The position numbers and the translations under genes were made by a program. A DNA stretch of 64,000 nucleotides, from the NCBI GenBank assembly GCA_022592445.1, contig JABYQR010000177.1, positions 1 through 64,000 on the forward strand, given 5' to 3'. Below, in pieces: positions 15,501 to 26,793 of this stretch (positions within the stretch are counted from its first letter, which is position 1; each line of letters begins with the position of its first letter). Under the pieces are notes generated by a model. That model was not told the DNA's origin. It was given only the letters and a program-made list of their open reading frames with translations, and did no database searches. This stretch comes from Cytidiella melzeri (Eukaryota; Basidiomycota; Agaricomycetes; Polyporales; Irpicaceae).

Positions 15501-16789
15501 CGTCTCCGGCAGCCGACGTTCTTGCCCTGCTTGATCGGCATTGAGACATGCAGCAATGCAATGCAGTCTGTCTTGTAAGATTTCGCTGTGACGATGAATG
15601 TTGTTAGAAGATGTATCGAACGGTGTCATACTACAAGACGCATGAACGCAGGTGGCCTTCAACATCAAGGTGCGCCGACAAGAACGGTATAGAACATAAT
15701 CTTGCTCGTTCAGCCACTGCGCCAAAGAGCTACTCACTCAAATTTTCGCAGTATTGCTTCGGATGGCTTATCCATTATAGAGCGAATATCCATGATCTTT
15801 GCTCGATTATCTACCACTTGGGCTTTGTGAGCTTCAAGGTCAGCGGCTGACATCTAAATAACTTTAAGCGCACATCAGCCTAGATTGCTGGGCGGGGACC
15901 TACAGAAAGCAGATCGGTAGAGTCGAGCTGGAACCTGCGGATGACCCCGGTAGTCATGTCCAAATTTTGAGCAGGTAACCTCACAGGCGCAGTAGAGGCA
16001 GCCATTAGCGCACTGGTGGGAGACTGCAAAGTGACCGGTGGCGACTGGTAGTTGGTTGCGTTGATCTGCCGGACTGGCGTCGTATATCGTTCAGCAGTAG
16101 AGGCTATGGTATGTGATCGGCTTGGCATTGGCGCATACGTATCCCGCCCTTTGCCTTTATCCACGAGGGATATGTTGCCACTGTCGTAAGAGTCTCCAGT
16201 ATCCACCAGCTGAGTGTCAGATTCGATCACATTCTCTTTGTCAGGTTCGAGCGATGGGCGAGTGCGCTTAGGTGGAGGATCAGCAGCAGAGAAAGAGGCC
16301 GGAGAGGCCCGTTTTGAAAGATAATGTCCGTCCACAGACGATGTGACGGTCGGCACGGTAGACGAGGAAGACGCGAGCGAAGGCTGTGAGGACCCTGAAG
16401 GTGTTGAGTGTATAGTATTTGGCGCCAGATGAGGTGTAGGCTTTGTTTTTCCGAAGCCAGGCGTTGAAAACGAGGTATAAGACGTTGTTTTACGTACTGC
16501 AATTATGTGCCTTTGGCATGAACATCGTTGTGGTGCGGCTCCATCTGCACGAAACTTACTGGTAACGCCGTCAGGGATCGATGCAGACGTGTTCAACGTA
16601 GTAGCCGGCTTGAATTTTCCCTGCAGATGATGTTCTCGCGTCGGTGTAATTATATATTAGATAACTCATATTTGCAAGTACCTTCATATTGCTACTCTGC
16701 CCAACGGCGTTCGATGGCTTGGCGGTCGGGGTAGTTGGAGCATGCAGCCTGCGAAGAACATCGTCGAGATTGTTTCGTGGCCCAGCCAT
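12561..16789 (-). CDS. SGS1: RecQ family DNA helicase, Sgs1/BLM type
   Basis: This is a 3'-5' DNA helicase of the RecQ family acting in recombination repair and replication-fork processing. After a long low-complexity Ser/Thr/Pro N-terminus comes the helicase core: LQEFRKNQLEAI (motif 0), MPTGGGKSLCFQLPA (I), VVDEAHCITTWGRSFRDS (II and the aromatic-rich loop), then MALTATANRQAVEDI (III) and GTGIVYCNNRNKCDEFA (IV). A zinc-binding RQC element follows, with four cysteines in CRRVQVLSYFDERF...CQNNCDNC. Near the 3' end a weak HRDC-like domain is suggested by CQEALRNKVAEVIGY and FDEDTLAVLATVLPAG. The long N-terminus plus HRDC favours the Sgs1/BLM branch over short RecQ proteins. About fifteen introns are present. 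Start is MAGPRNNLDDVLRRLHAP. It is head to head with NUF2. Confidence 0.9.
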
Positions 16790-16971
16790 TGAACGGAGGA
16801 GGTGGTGGTGGAAGAGATGAGCAGAAAGAACGGCGAGGTCTCCTCCGCGTCCCGTCACACTGCACGTGACTTTAGCTCACTCGTCACTCTCAACGCGGAG
16901 CACGGAAGGCCTTGCTCCCCTTCCTCCAGCAGAATCACCGCTGTATATCTAATCTACCTAACACACACAAC
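16790..16971. promoter_or_regulatory. Shared divergent promoter of RecQ helicase and NUF2
   Basis: Only 182 bp separate the two start codons. A CACGTGAC E-box-like site lies at 16863-16870. The same eight bases occur at 52-59 upstream of SDA1. No TATA box is evident. Co-expression of a repair helicase and a kinetochore gene is inferred from the arrangement only. Confidence 0.5.
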
Positions 16972-18710
16972 ATGTATTGGTTTCCGTCGATGGAGCGCCA
17001 CGAAATTATCGAGGCTTTCAACGACTGGGCAATACCAGTTAGCCTACGCGACCTCGAACACCCAACCTCAGATTTCGTGACAATGATATACTCTGCGTGT
17101 TTGCAGCGTGTGCGAAGTATCTCCGAAGCAGACTTGGAACAACCTCTGCAAGCCGCTCTCGCACTGGTTGAGAACCCCGTGAGTCCTCCTTCTATCCGTT
17201 CAGCGTCTTCACTATTCACCACCTATTATGTAGGACCTGTACGCTCCGGCACTAGGCCATACTGTGCTATTCTATCACCTGTGCGTATGAACTGTCGCTG
17301 ATTTTCATGTAACTCATAGCTATCTCAGCCAACGACTTGCGAAGGCCGCACGAATCACTGACTTCAGCTTCAAGGATTTATCGTTTCCCGACCCCGACCG
17401 CACTCGCGGTCATCTATCTGCCTTCATCAATTTCGTCAAATTTTCTGAACAGCGAGCCGACTTTTTGATGGGCCTGCGAGAAAAATCTGCTCATGTGAAG
17501 GAGGAAAGGGAGAAAGTTGTGTATGCTCTACGTGCGGCGGAAAAGGAAGTTGCTACGATCAAGTCAGGAGCTCCCCGACGGCGACATACGTTACGCCATT
17601 AACCATCTTTCTCAGAGCAAAGCTTGCGGAAGACGAACCACGCTGCGAGCAGCTGCGAAAACAAAAAGAAGAGCTCAAACAATCATTACTAAAGTATCGC
17701 GACCTGCAAGCGGAGTACATTGAAGCTGCCAAAGCTCTCAAATCAGACCGCGCAAGTCTCATACAGCGAAAAGTACGTACTTATCTTAGACCGGGCTCTT
17801 CTGTTGTCTGAGGCAAATCCTTGGCAGGAAACGCTCCAAACTTCCGTAAGTTCCATGTCGGAATTAATCACGCGCACTCGAGCACGTATTGTCCAATCCC
17901 CGGAACGCATCACCAGTAATATTCGGACCATGAGCACCACACTTGCCCAAGACAAACAAACCGTTGCGTCCAATGAAGCCAAGCTACGGGATCTGCAGCT
18001 GAAGAGTGCGGCATTAACTACCATAGAGAAGGTCAGAGTCTTGGCGATGTGTTACAACAACAATTTCATCAAGGATGTCTACAGGACGTTCGGGCGTGTA
18101 TTGAACAGCTTCAGGCTGTAGAAAAGGAAACTGCGCTTATAGATGCCTCCAAGAAAACACTTACGGACCTTAAGGATGCTCTTAGCGAGAAGAGTAGCGA
18201 CCTCAAGGAACTTGAGCTGCGACACGAAGTAATTCGCTTGCATTTCTAGCCTGACCGGAGCAGGTACTGAATCCATTACAGCGCGTTACAATTCAGCAGG
18301 CAAATGCAGTGGAGAAGCTCGAGCGGGCACAGAGACACGCTGAGGATAGAAGACTGGCGAGCCAGCAGCAAATTGAGCGTCTCAAAGCTGAATACCAGGA
18401 AATGGCCAATGAGCGTCGAGAGAATGATCGACAAGTGGAAGAACTCAGAGCGGAGGCTGATGAGCTCGAACGATTGGTTAGTATCCTGTCGATGCAGCGA
18501 TTGATTTTAGCTGACAGCCCACGAGCAGATGAATGACCATATGAAGCAAAGTCAAGCCGAGTTGAATGAGCTCCTTAAAGAGTATTGGAAACTCCGTCAT
18601 GCTACCGGTGCGGAATCTTACTGTTTAAGATATGACATACTAACGCAGTAACAGAAGTGTACATGGAAACACTTGCGAACAAGTTAGGGATGCAAGTCAC
18701 AGACACTTAG
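16972..18710 (+). CDS. NUF2: Kinetochore protein Nuf2 (Ndc80 complex)
   Basis: The N-terminus MYWFPSMERHEIIEAFNDW is the Nuf2 calponin-homology domain signature. Characteristic segments follow: FYHLSQRLAKAARI, FSFKDLSFPDPDRTRGHLSA and FINFVKFSEQRADF. The rest is coiled coil (heptad-rich stretches such as LREKSAHVKEEREKV, QQIERLKAEYQEMANERREN and MNDHMKQSQAELNELL). It ends VYMETLANKLGMQVTDT. Length is about 450 residues, as in other fungi. Nuf2 pairs with Ndc80 to bind microtubules at the outer kinetochore. Around seven introns are present. The gene is tail to tail with the ING-family gene, 130 bp apart. Confidence 0.93.
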
Positions 18711-18840
18711 AATTCCTGTAGCAAGGTGTTCAATACGGCGAATTTAAGCTCTAGATCGTATCGCTAGTATTTGTCTGTCATACGTCGCTAGGAACGCAAA
18801 TACAACTCTCATAGTCATGTGTCCACATCTGCTAAAGCGG

Positions 18841-20282
18841 TCAACGCTTTTTGCGACGACCAGCTGCCTTCCGCGAACAATCTGGGCAAATGTAGTCTCC
18901 CTGTGGAACTTGCTTCATTTTTAGGCATTCCATGTGGAACTATGGCAGGGCACAGTCAGCAAAGCATGGACAACCATAGTTAGCGGCCATACCCATTGAT
19001 ACCGGCAGTTCTGGGCATCGCAGCCAATCATCTGAGTGAATTTGGTCAATCGCTGCATGCATAGAGAGGAAGGCGAAGCACTGACGGTACCGGCGGAGAT
19101 TCCGTTACAATAACAGTATCGCGGTTCGTCGTCAACAGGTTGTTGGTCCATAGGCTGGGAGGAGTTGTTTTCAGTGGCCATGGAGATGAGCGGCGGGACG
19201 GTCAATGTAATGACTTGTCGCTGAGGCGAGGACGAGGAAGCTTTCGGCACTGCGGAACCTTCCGTCCTCTTAGCTACCCTTCCTCTTGTCCGCTTGCGAG
19301 AAGGCTTCTCAGTGGGGGCACGCGGGACTTCCTGTGTGAGGTCAACGATAGCGTCGTGCTCGGGCCGTGGTAAACTCTCATTGAAGGAATCGTCGTCTTC
19401 GGGAATAGGGCTGTGCACTGTTCGCGGTGCACGACTCGCCGGAGGAACCACTACTTCTGGTAGTATGATTGATGCTGGGTGAGTCCCTGGGCGAAGCCCA
19501 ACCGACAGAGATGTCTCTTGCTCCTTGATTGCTCGCTCAAGATCCCTGTTATGTCGGTCTATCTAGCTGTCGGTTAGACAACGGATGTGAACGGTACCAT
19601 CACCTCACCAAATCGCATGCAAAACGAGCTACGCTCAGCTTTTCGTGGGAGGCGGTCATTACACCTTCTGATGACTGAGCGATTGTCCTGAGCAGTTCCC
19701 GCGTAGACGGTACAGAGCGAGCTTGACTGCGAGACGGACGGGGCGACTCCATTCGCATCCTTTGTTGAGAGGTGGTCTGGTTTGGAGAGATGTCGACATC
19801 CATGGAAACGTCTGGAGTGTTTGCTGCAGGGTGGGCAAGTGTAGTACGCGCAGTAACATAAGCATGGAGTGCTTGCATCAGCTGGCGGTTGTAATCTGGA
19901 TGATGTTGCGTCGATGGTCACGAGTAAGTAGACATTAAGGAGACGAACCATGAACTTGCTGGTCAAGCTCGTGTATGAGCGCGTAGGCACGGTGTAGCGA
20001 TAGAGGTAGTTGTTCTACAGCTAGTCGGGACGTCAGGAGAGTCTTAGGCGTTGTGTGCGGCGGCGACGACGAACCTTCATAGTTCTCTTCTCTGAGCGAG
20101 TCCCATATCTCCTGCTCTTTGGCTGCCTGCTCTGCGTCCGGCGGGGATTCAGAGGCTGCATTTTGGGCCCGCTGTAGCTGTTCTACGTCGTCCTCCTTGT
20201 CTTCCGTCGCGTGAGCAGGTGAGTCGTGTTCTGGGGAGAAGGGCGAGCGACGGACGGCTCGTTTGCGATGGCGGTGGGACAT
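18841..20282 (-). CDS. ING family PHD-finger protein (histone H3K4me reader)
   Basis: The C-terminus carries an ING-type PHD finger split over three exons: RYCYCNGISAGT, then MIGCDAQNCRYQW, then FHMECLKMKQVPQGDYICP with DC following. This gives the complete Cys4-His-Cys3 zinc set and the aromatic residue pattern that reads H3K4 methylation. The protein ends SRKAAGRRKKR, a basic tail. The N-terminus has the ING helical element (VEQLPLSLHRAYALIHELDQ then QVHD), used by yeast Yng/Pho23 proteins to join histone acetyltransferase or deacetylase complexes. The middle is disordered and Ser/Pro-rich. Which complex it joins cannot be told. The start ATG gives MSHRHRKRAVRRSPF; the open frame runs further upstream without another ATG. 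It is divergent from the MLKL-like gene. Confidence 0.88.
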
Positions 20283-20580
20283 CGAGGCTAACGTGGCGCC
20301 AGAGTCGCTGGCAATGAAGACGGGCAGCGACCACGACTGTCGCACATTACTCCCATTGTCCTATTGAACGCAAGCAAATCTTCCTGTTCTTGACTCTCAT
20401 AACGCTAACAATAGGTCTCCTTGTTTTATTAGGGTGGACCCACATATTCCTTCTGCAGTATTGCTTTGTCTTCTGCTTTTCCGTCGTGCACGAGGCTGGC
20501 GGCGGTGCAACTGCTCTGACAGCCATATATCATCCACACAGCACCAGCCATGGCTCACTTGTCGACCTCCCTCTGCACTC

Positions 20581-22811
20581 ATGGTAACGTTCAACAAAGA
20601 GACCGCGGACGCTGCTCTCCATGCAGGTGCCAACTTGGTTAGAATCGCTGGTCAGACCTCCCCTGAGCCAATCTCAGCCGTTGTCTTGAAGACGATATAC
20701 GCGGTCTATGAGGAGTTCCAAAAGATCTCGGTCTGCAGGGTGAGCCATCTGTGGCGCATACGTGTGTTCACTCATCACCGAGCCACCACAACTTTGCAGA
20801 GTCGTTGCGCAAAGCTGGGGGTCAAGGTCAAAGAGCTTGAGGACGCGATCAACAACTTACGAAAAACTGATATCATAAGGAGTATGAATGCTCAGAAGTT
20901 GAAGCAGTGGGACGACGAACTTGAAGAGTGGGTGCCATTTTCATGCTCACTGTGTATGCACTGATTTCAGAATTTTGATAGACTATATGATTTTCTGAAG
21001 ACAGTGGAAGAAGACGTCAAAACATGGGCAAAGTACTCGCGCTTGCGAGTATGGTGTAGGTCTGCGGCTATGGAATCGTCTGCCTGTCTTAAAGCGTATA
21101 TCATACACAGGGAACGAGCATGCCGTATCCAAGGCGTTATCCGGATTTGAGAAGAAGTTGGACGAGACCTTAGAACTTACGACTGTAAGAAATTTCTTCT
21201 GTGACTACTCTGGTTCACCGCAGACGCTTATGACGAGCCACTACTAGCTCAAGAATACTTACAGAACAGCCGTGCAGACCACTGAAAATGGCGATACGCT
21301 GAAGACACTAGCGAGGACAATTGAAGACGTTGGTAACATCACTAAGTGGTTCCTCCATGTCATATACCGGCTTGCACCGAGTTCGAATGTCGTGTCTTCT
21401 TTGGTATGTTCTGCGCTGTCATGTCGCCCACTCGCAATGCTAAATTACATACTACGACATGCAACAGGCTTCCGGCGCGCCTCCTGCTGATATCACTTTG
21501 TACAGAGAGCCAATGTGGTCTAGCTGGACAGCTAACATCCACCTCGGACTGCGGTTCGGTGGTGATTCTGCCAATGTAGGTTGTCTCATCAACCAAAACG
21601 GATGACGAACGCTGATGTGTTCAGATTGTAGGCAAGTCGCTCAAATTTCAAAGCAGTATGGGTGAATACGCCTCGAAGGTAAGTTGTCTTCTTTACTTAT
21701 CACTGCAACGCAAGTTGACGCCGACTTGATCGCAAAGAAACTCGCAGAGTGTCTCAAACACTTCGAACAGCTGGAGCACCCAAGTGTTATGAAGGCTTCA
21801 AGCATCTTGTCGACTTCGCCTCCGGCGATTTATGTGGTATGTCTATTGCCATGGTCTGTCTAAGCGTCCTCACGAAGACAGTCAGATTTCTACATTTCAA
21901 TCAAACACGAACATTCTCGAGTAAGCCCAGCTGTGTTCGAGGTTGCCAGGCTCAGCATCAGCTAACACTCGGTCAGGTTCTGCAAGAGGCCCGGGAGCGA
22001 TGTTGTCGACTACAATTTATACTCACTGGTGAGCCTCAGGATTCTCAATGTCACCACAGTCATGCTGACAATGCTCAGCTCGCACAAGCTGCGGATGGAC
22101 TGGCACATATGCACAAGGCCAATTTTGTACACGGAAACGGTAGGTGGCATTCAAACTGTGTGGCACGCGCTGCCGCTCATCGACAATTTGTAGTGAAAAG
22201 TGTACGTGGCTTGCGCAAGATGCCTAGTACTGAATCCAATCTAATATCGCTACGCAGTCCAACATTTTGATCACAGCTGAGGTATGTGGCAGACGCAAAC
22301 TCGAACGATTGTGCGCTGACATCCGCTCAAGAAGCGCGCAGTAGTCCATGATTTCGAGTGCGCCAGGTTCCTTTCGGACACCAGTGACTACGAAAATTTG
22401 ACCGCACAACAGCGGGAGCAGCACGATGCACTCTCCCAGCGTCATTTTGAAAGTTCGATCCGTTACATGGCCCCAGAGCTAGTCGCGGGCAAGGATGGCC
22501 CTGCCATACCCGAGAGCGACGTCTGGGCATTCGGAATGGTCATGATCGAGCTGATTACTGACAAACGTCCGTACGCGAGTTTACGAAAACCCATCGAAGT
22601 CATGCATGCGGTGACAAGTCATGCGCCGCTGGACAAGCCTGAGCCTGTGCGTCCATGGATGTCAGAAGACGTGTGGAAGCTCATCTTGGAATGCTCTGCT
22701 TTTCAGCCTGAGAGGAGGGCAACCATGGCAAGTGTAGCAAAGAAGCTGCGTCAGCTCGCAGACGGCTATATATCGCCTCGAAGGCCGTCAGCAACAGGGT
22801 CGGTACAGTGA
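20581..22811 (+). CDS. MLKL-like helical-bundle protein fused to a predicted TKL-type pseudokinase
   Basis: The N-terminal 200 or so residues are purely helical (SRCAKLGVKVKELEDAINNL, then DRLYDFLKTVEEDVKTWAK, then VSKALSGFEKKLDETLEL). They resemble the MLKL-type four-helix bundle plus brace seen in many agaricomycete proteins. A kinase-like domain follows: LGLRFGGDSAN, GKSLKFQ, NILEFCKRPGSDV, then AQAADGLAHMHKANFVHGN. Spliced exons give VHGNVKSSNILITAE, so the catalytic HRD Asp is Asn. They also give VVHDFECARF, so DFG is DFE. The APE motif (YMAPELV) and DVWAFGMVMIEL are intact, so the fold is preserved. About twelve short introns occur, several around these motifs (for example 22141-22191, 22197-22257, 22282-22339). 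The start ATG is the first giving the helical N-terminus; an upstream ATG at 20550 is in another frame. Function as a cell-death effector is inference. Confidence 0.78.
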
Positions 22812-25779
22812 TTTCCTTGGGAAGGAACCGTGTCTAATCTCTACAGCTGAGGAACGGAAGCAGAGATGCTGTAGAATGCTAGTCGTTGAACGGTCACCGT
22901 CTTGTATTTTCTTAGTTGTTCAACTAGTACGACTTCGTGAATTGTGTGTAAAATCCAGATCTTGGACGCAACATGGACATGTACAGTGTTTACTAGATGT
23001 CAAGGTCGTAGCGGTTCCGTCTAGACAGTGGATCGTGACGAGGTGGCTGAAATTGCAAGGGTGAAGCCTGTCCTAGCATAGTCATAATATACCAAGAACG
23101 AGTAAGTACGTTAAGAGAGGTCCCGAGCACCGCCTCTAGTCGTACAGTAGTGCAGGTCACTAGTGTCGGGCAACGTTCAAGTTCATGATTAATCTCCCTT
23201 TGTGTTGCTTCAGAACTACAGTTCGACCCAATTTCACACATCATAAACATTAGTCTTGGAAGCTCGTGTGGTTTGATTGCACTTTGCGTGTTGAGATGCT
23301 GAAGCGCAGTGGCTGTCCTACGTGGCTGCACCTTCTGTGGTCGTTCCTGCTTCAGGTTGGTCCAGATGGCTTCACAGATCTCCTGCACAGTCAAGGAGTC
23401 CAGGGGATTTTGGCTCCATTCACCCTAAGCTCGGTCACAAATGAATTGCTGTGAAGTTGGATGTTTATCAGCTCTAGAGATCAAGGAACGCAGCGTAGCG
23501 GCACTGTTTGACCGTGACGGTGGGACCGTCAATGGCACTGGCAAGTTCATGCCTCTAGCGGCAAGCAGGCCGAAGGGCGATGGGTCAAAGCAGAAGGGTT
23601 GGAAGGTAGGACGGTGGACCAGCGATGACTTGTCATCCTTGTTCCGTGGTGAATCGCCCGAGTTCTCTGGGCTGCCATTTTCTCTGCCTCAGGGGTCAAA
23701 GATATGGTGCTGCATGAGGTGTCCTAGGTACGTACTAGATATAGTCTATTAGCCTCTGACCACTTGTGACCGTGTGTTCCAACGCATTCCTTCAGCTCCG
23801 TCGCCTGTTTGGTGTGGTTGTTCCAAGTTCAAATAGGGCTCGGTGCGTTGGCGGGTGGAAATGTGCGTGTACGGAGCCTGAGCACATGGATTTTTGGTGA
23901 CAAAGCAGTGGCTGTGACCGAGGACTTATCCGGCGGTAGGGTGTTATTATTGAGACCCGACTTGCGGTCAAGCCGCACTTGTACAGGACGCGCCTCATTC
24001 GTTGACACGACAGCACCCTCCGCTAAACATACACCACCGCTGTGTACCCTGAACCTCTTATCCACGATAGAACTGAACCCGAAAATTCATTGCCAGCAAC
24101 AGACAAGTGTTTTCTCGGCGTGTGTTTTCCTAGGAACTTGCAATGCAGGCGAGTTTGTATTTGTAGTTGGGAGACTGTCGGAAAGGGAGTATTACTAACA
24201 TGCATTCTGAGATAAGAGTTTAAGTTTCTGGTGGGTACCACGACGTGCAAACCATGTGTGAGAGTGCGTCGCGATCTCCAGGAGTGGCCGACGTCGGTAC
24301 CAAAACTAGTCTAGTACAACCGTTTTGCGGGCCCCGTCTCTTCGCCATGAGTCTGTCGCTTCGAACCGGCAACCTTCGCCTTGCAACAATAATAAGTTCC
24401 CGCCTAGAAGCATCCTTGCGGTATAGTACTCTTCTATCACTCACCTCGAGGTCCGAAGACACTGATCCATTATGGCATTTTACGAAAGGTGGGTCACGGT
24501 GGTAAAACGTCCGCTCGGGTATGAATCTCGTGGGATGCCTTCGAACGATTGATTCGTCGACGCACTGCGCTTGGTCGCTGAGTCTTCGGCGCAGGGGTTC
24601 TGCCCGATGGGGCACCAGAGGTGCTCTCCTCGAAGGCGTGGCATGTCCATTTGTCCAGCCGGTCCACGATCAGCACATCGACGTTGACAAGGTACGCGTG
24701 CTCCTTACCTCTGCTTGCGCCCCGGTAATAAGTAAGTTACCACCGTGGTGAGTCGGAGCGAGAGGCTCAGCAACCTTTTTTCAGACAGAGATATCCTAAA
24801 CGGTGAGTCCACCCACTGGCACGTTTAGTAAGTGTGTCTATATGAAGTTACGACAGTTGCTCACCGTGGCGTGGCTCCTTGCGATTTTACATGCGGTGGA
24901 ACACGCTCAGCCGAAGCACATCTTGTACGACGAGGCTGACCTTTGCAGTCGATGAAATGCGCAGGCCCCGTCTTGTAGCATAACATGCTAGTATCCGGTA
25001 CGGCGCACGCGTGCTTATCATAGACCGCAAACAACCCAGTGCTTCATGGCCTTGCATGTCACCCGAACGCCGTTGACAGTACGCGTTTCATGGATGTTCA
25101 AGCTGCTCGCAACCTCTGAGATCTGACCTTGAACGCCGTGACCGTATTCCCTCAGACGAGCAGGCAGGCATAATATACCATCCCGCCTCTCCTCCATGTC
25201 GCACGATGGTCTTCATTCTCCTGGGAGAGGCCTGTGAGCCTTGTCATTCGCCGTGTCTTTCACACACCAATATTCGGATGTCTTGACTGGTCTTTGTGTC
25301 TTGGTCGCGGCCTGACAGGAGCCGCCGCCGCTGAGTCGTTCAAGTCAGCGAGCGTCGGCAACTTCATGACGCCTTGGTGATCTCGCTTGCGTCGGTGGAT
25401 GATCACGACGAGCCGTGCGTCGTCTTCACGACTAGATGAATCCAGACAGACAACTACGTCGACCAGCGACAGCAAGGATAGATTGCAACGGTTCGTATAT
25501 ATAGAATAGTGCTATTCAAAACACAGTAAATCAAGGTGTGCATATGTGTGATACCGCTCTCGGCGATACAGCCAACTACGATTCCAAATCAAAACGACAA
25601 AACAACAGATGCAGAATATACACAAACATCAAATAGATGGTACAAGAACAACATGATAACAGATGGAATGACAAACATGAACAAGTTTGCATGGTCAGCA
25701 GAGATACTATTCTCGAGGCCAACAACTGTGTGATCGTCAGCGTAAACATATCAGCACAGGTCCCAGCTTACTCACAATT
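22812..25779. other. Gene-poor interval with weak open frames
   Basis: No recognisable protein family is seen across almost 3 kb. The best plus-strand frame is listed separately (23441-23752). A minus-strand frame from about 23440 to 22993 reads through EICEAIWTNLKQERP and could be an exon of a decayed or unrecognised gene. It lacks a clear ATG. Other frames begin at non-ATG codons. No terminal repeats, transposase or reverse-transcriptase motifs were seen by eye. The last few hundred bases next to 25780 are AT-rich and probably the 3' region of the Zn2Cys6 gene. Confidence 0.4.
23441..23752 (+). CDS. Candidate small ORF of unknown function
   Basis: An ATG-initiated frame of 103 codons encodes a balanced, protein-like composition (LEIKERSVAALFDRDGG, KQKGWKVGRWTSDDLSSLF). 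A possible splice donor (GTACGT) sits near its end at about 23730. No family is recognised, and no signal peptide or domain is apparent. It may be a real short gene, one exon of a longer gene, or chance. Confidence 0.2.
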   Translation: MNCCEVGCLSALEIKERSVAALFDRDGGTVNGTGKFMPLAASRPKGDGSKQKGWKVGRWTSDDLSSLFRGESPEFSGLPFSLPQGSKIWCCMRCPRYVLDIVY

Positions 25780-26793
25780 CTACGTGGATTTGCCGTGCCC
25801 GTTAGCAATCCCTTCCGCCATCCTACCAGCATAGACATCCATGCGAGGGTCCCGTCGAGCAGGCTCCATCATCGGCTGCTGCTGAGGTGGCTGCATCTCA
25901 GCGCCGCCCTCACGCGACGGAGGCTTTGCATAGGGAGGAGGGTAGGCGTATTGCATCGGTGGCGCAGCAACCAGAGGAATCGGTTGCTGTCCATCTGGAC
26001 GGAGACCAGGTGCGGGCATAGGGACCATGTACGGCAGTCCGGCGCCAGGATGATAAGGCTGCTGGGCGTACGACGTCACAAATGTGGCGGGGATCAAGTT
26101 GGGAGGAGGATATGCAATCGGTTCACCATCTTGGCCGGTCAATTGCGGATGCATTGGGATGGGGGCAAGATAGTATTGAGGATAGGCATAAGTGGGAGCC
26201 TCGCCAGGTTTGCCTGTGGTCATCGCCGGATACTGACCAAAGAATGGTGGGTAGCCAAGCGGGTGCATGTACGGGATTCCCGGAGGCGCCGCGCTAGCGG
26301 CAGCAATTGCAGCAGGCACTGGAACGGCCGGCTGCACCGACACGTCGAGCTGGTCGACGCTGTTGGCTGCGCGATCCGTTTGAAGGATGGGAATGTCATC
26401 ATTGAATGTCAAGAGGCCGAAAGGGGCACGGAGAGAGCGTGAAAGTAATTGCATACCTTTTCCATCGCGCTTCTTGTAAGGCCCTCGCTTCATGCCCTTC
26501 TGCCTCTCCTTGCGTTGAGAGTCGAGACACTCCTCGGCGACGCCGTATTTGACGCAGCGGAGGCAGGGACGGGCGTCGTCGCACTTCTTGCAGGCCTTTT
26601 GGCAGTTGGTGCAGGCGTTCTTGACCTGCCTACGCTTCGTGCGAGGCGGTTGAGTAGGCATGAGACCTGGTGGGAACGGATACATGTGCATGGGGACGCC
26701 AGAGTAAGGGAGAGGATGCATGGTCAAGGAGGGTTGAACGGGGTCGGCAGGCGAGGAGGGATGATCCTCGTTGTCTGTGTTGGAGTCCGCCAT
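25780..26793 (-). CDS. Zn2Cys6 fungal transcription factor, proline-rich
   Basis: A binuclear zinc cluster lies at about residues 61-91: CTNC, then QKACKKC, DDARPC, LRC and VKYGVAEEC. The spacing is C-X2-C-X6-C-X5-C-X2-C-X8-C, with one extra Cys inside the first X6 loop. A basic patch precedes it (RTKRRQVKNA) and another follows (RQKGMKRGPYKKRDGKG). The rest is rich in Pro, Tyr, Met, Ala and Gln (repeats like YPPPNLIPATF and MQYAYPPPYAKPP). No fungal-specific middle homology region is evident. The open frame runs 132 bases above the chosen ATG but begins at GTG, so I use the ATG giving MADSNTDNEDH. One intron may lie near 26390-26460, where the frame stays open. DNA target and pathway are unknown. 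It is divergent from the DYRK kinase gene. Confidence 0.8.
   Translation of the reverse strand: MADSNTDNEDHPSSPADPVQPSLTMHPLPYSGVPMHMYPFPPGLMPTQPPRTKRRQVKNACTNCQKACKKCDDARPCLRCVKYGVAEECLDSQRKERQKGMKRGPYKKRDGKGMQLLSRSLRAPFGLLTFNDDIPILQTDRAANSVDQLDVSVQPAVPVPAAIAAASAAPPGIPYMHPLGYPPFFGQYPAMTTGKPGEAPTYAYPQYYLAPIPMHPQLTGQDGEPIAYPPPNLIPATFVTSYAQQPYHPGAGLPYMVPMPAPGLRPDGQQPIPLVAAPPMQYAYPPPYAKPPSREGGAEMQPPQQQPMMEPARRDPRMDVYAGRMAEGIANGHGKST

Noticed and set aside
20283..20345. Longer start for the ING protein
   Set aside because: The in-frame extension begins at GTG; the first ATG is at 20282.
24340..24440. Minus-strand GGTTCGAAGC resembling a tRNA T-loop
   Set aside because: The sequence upstream on that strand does not form D or anticodon arms and lacks box A.
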